The position numbers and the translations under genes are program-made. Below the pieces are notes generated by a model. That model was not told where the DNA came from. It was given only the letters and a program-made list of their open reading frames with translations, and did not search any database. 64,000 bases of DNA from Diabrotica undecimpunctata. Lineage: Eukaryota > Arthropoda > Insecta > Coleoptera > Chrysomelidae. Positions within the stretch are counted from its first letter, which is position 1. Every line of letters begins with the position of its first letter. Of this stretch, positions 22,978-31,704 are shown one piece after another. The stretch is from assembly GCF_040954645.1 (NCBI RefSeq), contig NC_092806.1:7378001-7442000 (forward strand). The letters run 5' to 3'.

Positions 22978-23240
22978 GAGGGTCCTAGTAACAAAGTCGG
23001 CAATCTCCATCATTTTGACTTTTAAGTAAAACGCAAAACAATTATACGGCTGTATTTTAGGTGATATCGAAACAAATATAGTCTAATATATAAGACAATG
23101 GCAAATGACAGCAAATGGTGAAGAAGTTTTACCTAAATTATTAACAGTTTTTTTTTAAATTGAAAAAAAAGATGGAGAATGCCGGTTTTGATACTAAGAG
23201 GTGTATATTGCCGGTTTTGATACTAAAATTCGGCAAGAAC
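22978..23240 (+). repeat. Left TIR and subterminal repeats of the DUF7869 element
   Basis: The TIR is at 22978-23009. Two copies of TGCCGGTTTTGATACTAA follow at 23182-23229, in the opposite orientation to the related sequence within the left TIR. They may be transposase-binding sites. Confidence 0.75.
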
Positions 23241-23377
23241 ATAATAAAAGTAACATAATAAGTATTTATGTTACCTTGGAGAGTTTTACAGGTAATTTTA
23301 TTTATGATAGCTCATAAAAATAAAACAGCTTTGTTTTCAGAATAATGTAATTTAAGAAACAAAATATTATATAAATA

Positions 23378-25441
23378 TTATACTAAAATAGAAGGAAGTT
23401 CTTCAAAGAACTCACAAGTTGCTTCCTCCATTTTTTCAGTATCTGGAACTGTATCAGCACTTCCTTCCTGAACTGCTAGCTGCTCTAGTTGATTATTATT
23501 AAAGATAATATCTTCAAAAAATTTGAGTTCTTCCATGGTTCTCCAAGTATTTCCAAAGTGCTTGGTGAGAAGTTTATCAACATCTTTAAGCTTAAGTGAA
23601 TTTACTTTTTGCAGACCACTTTCTATAATAACGGGGTCAATCATATAGATCGTACAACCTTTCTTTAAAACACTTTTAAATGTTTGCAAATCAGTTCTGT
23701 AATTAATTTCTCCTCTAATGGTAATATTTCCAGTTTTGCATTTTCTTAGGAAAAAGCGCTTTGTATTTTTAAAAGAAAAATGCCATGTACCAGTGGGTTT
23801 AAAAACACTTGAGATTAGTAAGTGTAGTAAGATGAGTAAGTGTAGATATTTTTGAAAACAATTCCAAATACGTTTTTGGGTGCGATATAACTTCCAGTTT
23901 TTTAATATCTTTCTCAATATTACCAAAGACCCTATCAGCTGGCAAGAAAGAATGGCCTACCACCGGAAAAATTACCTCGATGTTTTGTACATGTGTTGGT
24001 GCTCTTGATGAAAGCCATTTGCAACACATTCCAATTAGCGTAGTGTTCTTATTTTGGCCACTGCAGCCATCTGCCATTAGTCTAATGGTGGTTACTTCAG
24101 AGTGAAAGTCAATTTTGTTAAGCCTGTCAAAAACGGCGGAAGAAATTTTGTTGGAACCTTTTCCAAATTCGTCCTCTGTCCAGTAATACGAAAATACATT
24201 TTTTTCAGTAAGCTTTGATTGAGAGGTTCCCTGGACTATGGTAAAATTATATAAATACAGTTGCCTAGAGTAGTAGGCACTTTGGTCGGGGACCTTAGGA
24301 AGTACAAGGTTTTTTTGACAATCAAAAGATAGTGTTATCAAATCATCTCGTGACTCTTTAAGCAACTCAAAAAATGCATTAGCCCTTAGCTTATGAATTT
24401 TTCTTTCAACAATCAATTTTTTCTTCTCTTCTTCATCCATAGATCTTTTAATTTTTTCTGCAAACTCAATGCATAGGGAACACATATCCGTACGGGGAGT
24501 AGTAAAGCTAAGGTTGTACTTAGTATTAAAAATCATTCTAAAGTATGATGGTTTTACTCTCTCCTCTGGAGAACACTGATTAATATACATTTGGAACATC
24601 TTTTTTATTGACAAATCAGAAGAAAGGTAGCGCATACGTGTGGAAGAACGACAATAATGCGATTCAATACTTTTAAAAGTATTAATACATTTTTGAACTG
24701 ATTCTTGTTTTCCTTTAAAATTTGAAGTTTTTCTGTCACCGCCTCTTTTTTCCTTTGGTGCTTCTCCTGTTTTTAAAAATGATTTCATAATGTAGGTGAG
24801 GCGATGTTTCGTAATATTTAGTATGTTTAAAAAAGCTTTCTGGCACACTGGAATATTTTGCTTTATTACACTATTCCGTACAAAGCATTTCACAGACGTT
24901 GTTTTTGCTTCATGTCTAGAGTTTTTTGGACGGTGACGTTTAGGTAGTTGAACTGTACAAAATTTTAGAATAAAGGAATCTTGACTAAGCTTGTCCTTAA
25001 CTGCGTAAAACGCATCATGAAAACACTTGATATCTCTCATTGTTAGAGAAGAACATTGATAGGCCTTCGTTTTGTGGCCGCAAGTAGGGAATTGTGGTAA
25101 CTGTGATGAAGAGTACCTGAAAAGATAACATATTTCAAAAAACTAATTATAATACTGACCTTATAAAATTAACAGTAGATTGAACAAATCATTTGTTTTT
25201 TTTATTAGTTTTTTATAATATGTAAAAACAGTTTTAATAATAAAATAAATTAAAAAATTATATGAATAAAATCTGAATACGGATGACATGTGCTCTTAAA
25301 CCTAACCTTTCGAGTAAAAACTACAACTAAATTTTAAAGAACGTACCTCATTTTTTTCCGCACATTTTGCTGCCATGTGGACGGATTGCGAATTCGTTTG
25401 CGAGCTTTGTTGTTTTCAACAGGAGTTGTAATAGTTTCCAT
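23378..25441 (-). pseudogene. DUF7869-type transposase-like gene, spliced, one frameshift
   Basis: Exon 1 is 25441-25347 (ATG, METITTPVENN; 31 codons plus 2 bases, ending ATGAG before GTACGT). Exon 2 starts at 25116 after TTATCTTTTCAG, and the joined frame runs straight into MRDIKCFHDAFY at 25040. Motifs: STWQQNVRKKMR, a CxxC (MCSLCIEF), LSFDCQKNLVLP, LMADGCSGQNKNTTLIGM, and VIFPVVGHSFLPADRVFG. The GQNKN and GHxxxxxDRxFG boxes are the hallmark of DUF7869 proteins. Asp297, Asp381 and Asp426 (full-length count) are candidate catalytic acids; this is inference. Near 23825 the frame shifts by one within a short repeated CTACACTTACT stretch. The C-terminal part (TGTWHFSFKNTKRFFLRK to 23378) continues in the new frame. 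Confidence 0.8.
25117..25346 (-). other. Intron of the DUF7869 gene
   Basis: About 230 bases with donor GTACGT and a pyrimidine-rich TTATCTTTTCAG acceptor. The phase is preserved across the splice (AG|G gives Arg). Confidence 0.75.
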
Positions 25442-25579
25442 TTTAAAAAAGTAACAAAATAAAAAACAAACAGCTTGGCACCTTGGTTAAAAAGAAACTA
25501 CGAGAAATTATAACGACAGCGACTCCAGACGACTCCTAGTGGTATATCACATGGTCACTACGAGGATTCTCATTGGTCA

Positions 25580-25795
25580 AACAGGACATTGCCGACTTTG
25601 ATTCTAAACCGTTCATGGAGATTGCCGTGTTTGATTCTTAGGCTAAATTTATATGCTATTTTATAGGCGGATTATGCCGTTTTTGATTCTTATTCCCTTT
25701 ATTTATGTATAGTGTTTTAAAATACGAACAATTTGGTGTAACTAACTCAATTTTGGTAAAAAGTGGAGATTGCCGACTTTGATACTAGGACCCTC
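25580..25795 (+). repeat. Right TIR and four subterminal repeats of the DUF7869 element
   Basis: Four direct units (ATTGCCGACTTTGATTCTAA, ATTGCCGTGTTTGATTCTTA, ATGCCGTTTTTGATTCTTA, ATTGCCGACTTTGATACTAG) are spaced at roughly 35-100 bases. The last one is part of the TIR itself. They lie upstream of the gene start, so they could serve as both binding sites and promoter elements. Confidence 0.75.
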
Positions 25796-25799
25796 ATAT

Positions 25800-26385
25800 C
25801 TGCTTTTACAATAATTTATACTTTGTTTTTTGCTATTCTTTACATCAATGATTGTATTGATATTTATTATTCGCTTGAGTATATTTTCATTCGATATGAA
25901 TAGAATACCGGTACGCCCACATGGGGAAAACCATTTTTTGTATAGATACTACACCCATATTCACATTCAGTTAATTCGCTAACAGGCTCCCGTTAGTAAT
26001 CGATTTGTGGGGTAAACAACCTAAGCTAGCCAATAATAATAGCGATGAAAGTATGATTAAATTCACGGCCCATAATCCATATATCATCAAAATTGTATCT
26101 AAAAAAAATATTAAATCGTAATTTTCAACAGATAATAATTATCGATAAATTATATGAGTGTTATTTACGTGTACACTCGAATTAATAATTTCTGGTCCAC
26201 ATTTTTCCCTTTTAGTTATAACATCGCAAGCAGAAGTAGAAGATGTAAAAACGAAACCAGTGGTTAAATATTAATCATCGTCATTTTTCTTTGCCTTTAT
26301 CAATATGCGGCATCGGCTTTCCTGATTACATTTCTGCGTAAGTTTCTTCATCTTAGGACATACCAATTTTGATCCTATTTTCAGA
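25800..26385. other. Intergenic DNA, nothing recognised
   Basis: AT-rich flank of the DUF7869 element without a supported feature. Confidence 0.45.
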
Positions 26386-26389
26386 TATT

Positions 26390-27294
26390 TGTAAAAACGT
26401 ATTCCAATAGGTCCTCTTTGGTTTTCTGGATTGATTAAACGTTAAACATAATTGCTATATGTGTTCTAAATTGACCCCAATGCGTTTCAGCTAGTCCAGA
26501 GATTTCAATGTTATACCCTGCCAGCTCTCTTTCAATAATTGACATCATACCTGTGATTGTCTTTAGCCCTTGTACGTTCCATGTACCGACATTAACTAAT
26601 TTCAGTGGAGCAGTAGCTGAATTTCAACACGATGCCTGATCACTAGGCAGCCTGGGCAGCATTCGGTAAACTGAACTATACACTCAGAAATCAACAAATT
26701 CAATTACATCTTAGATCTAAAGTTTTTGATGCATGCATTATTCCGATATTAACTTATACGGCACAAACATGGACAATCACAAAAAAGAATATGAATATAC
26801 TTAGAGTCACTCAACACGCGATGGAAAGAGCAATGCTAGGTATATCACTTAAGGACAAGAAAACAAACACATGGATAAGACAGAAAACCAAAGTCGCCGA
26901 TGTGGTGCAAAAATCATTAAAGTTGAAATGGGAATACGCTGGACATGTAGCTAGAAGCGATCTAAACAAATGGCACAGATCAATTTTAACCTGGAGACCA
27001 TACCAACACAACAGACCCAGAGGCAGACCTCCTATGAGATGGACAGATGATCTGAAAAGGACTGCCGGGAAAAATTGGCTACAAGTAGAGTACAATAATA
27101 AACAATGGAAAGGAAGACTTGAAGAGGCTTATGTTCAGATGTGGACGTGAATGGCTAGACGAAGAAGAAGACGAAGAAGAAGCCTGATCACTAACATTCG
27201 CGTGGCAGTTGGCCAATTGCTCACTGCTTGATCCGGACTCAAGGCCGTCGCCCAGACTGCGTGACAGTATCCGAGGCCTTCTCTTGGACATCAC
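26390..27294 (-). pseudogene. RTE-like LINE 5' part (endonuclease start), split by another LINE
   Basis: Minus strand. The start codon side reads MMSKRRPRILSRSLGDGLES, then GSSSEQLANCHANVSDQAS (27294-27190). After the inserted LINE (26646-27181) the frame resumes with LKLVNVGTWNVQGLKTITGM, IERELAGYNIEISGLAETHW down to about 26440. GTWNV and GLAETHW are the opening motifs of the AP-like endonuclease of RTE-type LINEs; the Glu is catalytic. The rest of the element is missing. Stops are present. Confidence 0.7.
26646..27181 (+). mobile_element. 5'-truncated RTE-like LINE inserted in a LINE endonuclease
   Basis: The 12-base repeat GCCTGATCACTA flanks it (26634-26645 and 27182-27193). The plus-strand frame 26664-27147 reads GKLNYTLRNQQIQLHLRSKV, ILTYTAQTWTI, WEYAGHVARSD, then RPRGRPPMRWTDDLKRTAGK and EEAYVQMWT, stop. 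The tail is an imperfect GAAGAAGAC run. The retained frame is open, so the insertion is probably fairly recent. Same family as the minus-strand copy at 12963-13460. Confidence 0.85.
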
Positions 27295-27425
27295 GCGTAA
27301 CGTTCGTGGGAATCACGCGTAACTTTCTTGGTAATCAATGCAATGTATGCAATAGATTCCCCTGCCCTATTGAATTGCAGTGTCACAACCATTCTGCTGA
27401 TACAGCTCAGCTTATGAAAATGCAA

Positions 27426-27513
27426 TGATAAGCCAATCAGGATCATTTCCTATGTGCCTTATCTTGATATGATAAACCAATCCAGGATCATTTTATATGT
27501 GCCTTATCGTGGT
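27426..27513 (+). repeat. Tandem duplication, two 44-base units
   Basis: TGATAARCCAATC, AGGATCATTT and TATGTGCCTTATC occur in two adjacent units starting at 27426 and 27470 with a few differences. Confidence 0.7.
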
Positions 27514-28620
27514 ACTACCGATTGCAGCTGCCCTCCATCAGGAATATTTAAGAGTTTCCCGTCAAGGTGTGGCAAGGGAAGCATATATGGGGATTAGATG
27601 GAGAATAGGATCGGGACCTATTTTCTTCTAGGAGGGAGCTTAGGAGAGAAACAGCAGCTGACGTAGGGGCAGCGTTGCCAAGCCCTGAAGTAGTCTGTCC
27701 TTTACTGGGAACTGTAATAGAGTACTGCCCGTTACCCCAAATACAACTATTATAATATTTTTTTAATAAATTTGTTTTTATACTAGTTCATTTATACCCA
27801 CTACTGGGCATTGTACATTATATTTTCTAGATGACTGGTTTATAGATTCAACTCTTCGATCTTTTAGTTATTCTGAGTAGTAACTTTGAAAAGAAACTTT
27901 TGGTGTATCAAATTAAGAGAAATTTCTACATAATTTCTACATCCAATTCACATTTTAATTATTAGAAGAACATGAGCATACTCCCTCTACACCCAATAGT
28001 GTCACTTCTTAATTTTTTCAAATATTTCATTTTTCCATTTTGAAAAATATTCTATATACTTTGTTTTCATGTTAGCTCGTTTTCATAAAGAAACAACCCT
28101 TAAGATTAATGAAGCACTATTCCTAAACTGTTCTTTTTATTAAGATGTAAATATTGCTCTTCAAAGTTGATTTTCAGTAAATTTCCGAAAATATATCCAA
28201 CAGTGACTTTTAACCTTTTCGTCTATTTACATAATTTATTACGAGCCTTGGAAACACCCTCAGGAGAAACGAAATCGTTTGCGATAAACCCTGACACGCA
28301 CAGACGTACTAGATATTCTTTATAAGGGAATTATGTGTGGTATAAAAACGTTAGAAGAGTCTGTTTTATCCGATTTATATTCTAGAAAAATTTATTGAGA
28401 CTATTTTTCTTTCGTGATGCAAAAAGTGAAAACTTGGAATAAAATGTCAAAAGATTTGTTTATAAATAAGGATATACAAAGTGAAAAAGCGTATAGAATT
28501 TCCCGCATTCTAATAGAATTCATTTTTTATCGACATCTGTCAAAAATGTGACTTTATTTAAGTTTTGTAATGAAATATATGACACAATTTGAAAGTGTTT
28601 TAATTCTGGGACTGTTTCAA
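27514..28620. other. Intergenic DNA, nothing firmly recognised
   Basis: 27514-27790 is GC-richer and ends with an AATAAA signal, which could suit a solo LTR or a transcript end. I could not find matching boundaries, so I make no call. Confidence 0.35.
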
Positions 28621-28639
28621 AATAACAATTGGACAAGGT

Positions 28640-28810
28640 TGTAGAAATAAATTACAGACTTACTTCAACCGGTTTCGACCACTATAGTTTTCTGGCCATC
28701 ATCAGGTCACCGTATAAATAAAATTTCAAATATTAGAAAATCTTAGGAAATAATTGGAAATATTAGGAAATATTTGAAAATATTAGAAAATTTTAGGAAA
28801 TATTATGAAG
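28640..28810 (+). repeat. CCGGTTTCGACC ... CATCATCAGG motif plus ~20-base AT repeats
   Basis: 28665-28705 reads CTTCAACCGGTTTCGACC, then TGGCCATCATCAGG, a dyad-containing motif that I associate with repeats in arthropod genomes. It is followed by 28733-28806, where ATTAGRAAAT units alternate in imperfect tandem array. Classification is uncertain. Confidence 0.4.
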
Positions 28811-28979
28811 AAACGCTTTGATAACAGAAATGTGTCACAGAAAATATCAGAAACGTGTAAATTAAGTAAAAAAAACGGGTGTGGCAGTCCAGTGGGACTG
28901 CTGGTAGAAGTTATACTTCTATACACGCGTTCGCCGTTACAAATTTATATGGGAGTCAATCTACACAATCATTACATAT

Positions 28980-29800
28980 TTAATGCTAGAATAGGTAAGA
29001 GAGAGTAGAAAGAGAAAAAGAATTAGGTATATAGGTATATGGTGCATCGTCTGCTGTATATAAATATTTGACCTGTAATAGGAGTATAGTAAATGAAGGA
29101 TTGTATTAATATTTTAATGAAAATATATATTTTTATTTTCATATATGTATAAAAGGAGTTGAATGCAAAAAAATTTTTTTACACATACTCTGCAGTAAAA
29201 TTGATTGTTTATTTAACTATAAAAATTACAATACAATAAACTGCAAAATAATTCAATATAATAATACAATACAAGTTATAATGCAATATTCATAAGTATT
29301 TAAAACTGCCAATATACATAACTTACTTTACGAAGATAAAAATAAAAAACCAACAACTCGGATTATGTTGTAAATTTTCGTTTTATTTTAAAATTTAGCA
29401 TTTTTGCGTATATTACATATACTTAATAACATTAACGTGAGGTTTTTAAATATTTCAAAAATAAAAAAGGAAATTCATATTGGGATTCGAACTCACGTAC
29501 ACCAGCGTATGAACCAAACACGTAAAAGATTTGCCAATTAGACATGATACTAACGGATTTCAAAATTGACAGTTGTCTGTCATACAGTGATTATTTTGAA
29601 ATACAAAAGCCTAAAATAATTATGAACATTTAATAAATAATACAAAACATATCACATAAATAATAATAATATATTATATATAATATTATATATAATATAA
29701 TATATTTATAATATTAAAAATATATACAAAAGGAACATTTTTATTCTCGAGAGAGGAAGAGAGAGAAAATATATCTTATGTCTCTCTCTTACTCATTATC
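28980..29800. mobile_element. Putative small element nested in a left TIR
   Basis: It is flanked by TTACATAT at 28972-28979 and 29801-29808. The ends show partial inverted similarity (TAATG, GTAAGAGAGAG at left; CTCTCTCTTAC, CATTA at right). It separates two blocks of a TIR that are contiguous at the other end of the host element. No coding content apart from a tRNA-like stretch on the minus strand. Confidence 0.45.
29476..29556 (-). other. tRNA-like sequence (pseudo-tRNA or SINE head)
   Basis: The reverse strand contains GTGAGTTCGAATCCC, a good B-box/T-arm match (GTTCGAATC). About 40 bases upstream is TCTAATTGGCAAATC, a poor A box. No convincing acceptor stem or cloverleaf was folded by eye, so it is not called a tRNA gene. 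Confidence 0.35.
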
Positions 29801-30183
29801 TTACATATGTATAGTTCATCCCAAACCCTTCTTTCAGTGCGTCACAGTTTATCTAATTCTCTCTAACGCATTAAGCTAGAAGTGACAGAAAAAAACGTGA
29901 GTCTGTGATTATTATACATAGAACTTAGAAAATTATATTTCGTTCACGGGTATTTGCATATTAAAGCGAATTCTACTTGCGGATATATAATTGGTCGGAG
30001 TTTAGAATACGCTAAATAGATATCCAATCAATGATGCGCATAAATATAATTTGACGCAGATGGTCTCGATAGTGACAGTACTTTGACAATGTCAACTGAT
30101 AAAATGATAATTGTTATTCCAGGATAGTATTTTTAGACATTTTACAGTGAAAATTTAATTTTGTATTTAAAAATATTTTAAAT

Positions 30184-30294
30184 ATGCCGAGATATACAGA
30201 GAATGAACAAAGACTAATATTAAAATTATTAAATTATTTTCAATTAGAAAAAGAGGCTGGGACAACTTTATTACCAGTTTCTGCCGTTCGTGAA
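30184..30294 (+). CDS. Putative first exon of a transposase-like gene
   Basis: ATG at 30184 opens MPRYTENEQRLILKLLNYFQ, LEKEAGTTLLPVSAVRE, followed at 30295 by GTAAGT, a consensus splice donor. The charged helical opening resembles the N-terminal winged-helix exon of some insect DDE transposon genes (an E-R-I-x-N-x-x-x-F-x-x-E pattern ahead of the DNA-binding helices). A possible second piece near 30589-30667 (RILQLSDLTKISCNERRTER) overlaps the right TIR region. Function is inferred from this pattern and its place inside a TIR element. A catalytic domain is absent. Confidence 0.4.
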
Positions 30295-30739
30295 GTAAGT
30301 TTTAAATTATTCTAAAAAATATTCATATTAGTAGTTTAAATACTATACATTTTAGCCATAGTGTTTGTAATAAATAATAATAAATACATAAATAAATGTT
30401 AGCTAATTAAGCACTTTCCTTGGAGTGTATAGAATAGGAATTATGACAAACTGTCGTTCCAATATAATGCACAATAAAAATTTGTATACAGGACGGGACC
30501 TCTAATATGTAAATTAAAAAAGAATTGGAATTCTTAAAATTTTTACTCCACATTTTCAAAAAATAACCTTTTCACATTTAGCCGATTACGATCCTTCAAC
30601 TGTCAGATTTAACTAAAATATCATGCAATGAAAGACGCACTGAAAGAAGGGTTTGGGACAGACTGTAATGGTTTCACAGATTCACTCCCGTGCAAATTTC
30701 CAACGCCGACCGTGCGTATAGAAGTATAACTTCAATAAA

Positions 30740-31308
30740 TATGCAAATACAATTAATAAAGATAATATCGATTTAGTTCTTACACTGAAGTTATCATGGA
30801 TGGGGTCAATAAAGATTAAAAAAAAAACACGAATAAAATTTTAAATTTTATTTTTCTTTTAGTGCCACCTCTGTTATCAATTTTTATTTAAAAATTGAAC
30901 ATAAATAAATTTCTATTCTAAAATGCAATTCTCATAAATTCTAACCATTTTCTGTAAGTCCTGCAAACACGATATTCCCGTTTCACCAAAACGTATTGTT
31001 CTGTCTTCCATTATAAAACGTAAAATACAACGTATTATGTTCTTAAGATGTTGCACCTTTCTTACATGCACTGTTATCACTTCTCTATTATTTCTGTATC
31101 TTTACAATAAGTAATTCGCTTTATCTGAGTTCCAATCTCATGTTTCTATTGTATTTAAAATACAATTTATTACGAAGCATCTACTCAATTATTTAAATGT
31201 TGGATGCACAAATAAATAAAATAACTAAATACAATAATTCAAGTTATATAAACAATTTGGGAAAAATAGAAATCCTGAAAACTAGTCTAAAACCTTCAAA
31301 TATCCATA
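30740..31308. other. Intergenic DNA, nothing recognised
   Basis: AT-rich spacer between two DNA transposons. Confidence 0.45.
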
Positions 31309-31704
31309 TACAGTGTGTCCGTAAAGTATGGAATAAATTCGGTACTTCCTAAATGAAAAGCCTTTTTTAAAAAAATCTAAAACATTATACAAAGTGATAC
31401 ACATTACAGTGATGACGTCATCGGCTCTTTTTTTTTTAATGTAACACCCTGTATTTTAGGACATTTTTAGATCGATAAAAATGAGCTGATTTCAAAAAAG
31501 TATAATACTGGGGGTCTGAATTTGAAAGATATGCGCTTAGAAAATAAATTATTTAATATTATCAATTGCAAAAAAGTAAGCTACTTCTAGTTTTTAGTAA
31601 ACTGTAATTATGTTTAGTAACGTTCAATAACAATTAAGTAGTACAATAATTGTATTAATTCGTGAATGTTCTGTATTATTCCTTAGAATTAATTTTAAGT
31701 AGAA

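Larger units (their letters stand above)
22978..25795 (-). mobile_element. DUF7869-encoding DNA transposon with TIRs
   Basis: A 32-base terminal inverted repeat, GAGGGTCCTAGTA then CAAAGTCGGCAATCTCCA with one differing base between them, lies at 22978-23009 and inverted at 25764-25795. ATAT flanks both sides (22974-22977, 25796-25799), a likely 4-bp target duplication. Inside each end the motif ATTGCCGNNTTTGATNCTAA recurs: near 23183 and 23211 on the left, and 25588, 25621, 25663 and 25769 on the right. One spliced gene for a DUF7869-type protein occupies the interior on the minus strand. Architecture and coding content together support a self-contained cut-and-paste element. I know of no standard superfamily name for it. 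Confidence 0.85.
28907..30733. mobile_element. TIR DNA transposon, itself invaded by a smaller element
   Basis: The left end GAAGTTATACTTCTATACAC through GGGAGTCAATCTAC, CATTAC (28907-28977) matches the reverse complement of 30661-30733. A further inverted match, CCCAAACCCTTCTTTCAGTG near 29829 against its complement near 30655, lies where the left TIR would continue if 28980-29808 were removed. The interior has one short exon-like frame at 30184. The outer TIR is partly palindromic (AGAAGTTATACTTCT). No clear target duplication was found and the superfamily is unknown. Confidence 0.55.

Noticed and set aside
27290..27790. Possible solo LTR or promoter with AATAAA near its end
   Set aside because: No matching TG/CA termini or target duplication could be found.
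28733..28806. CRISPR-like short repeats
   Set aside because: The units are adjacent AT-rich tandem repeats without spacers, in an animal genome context.
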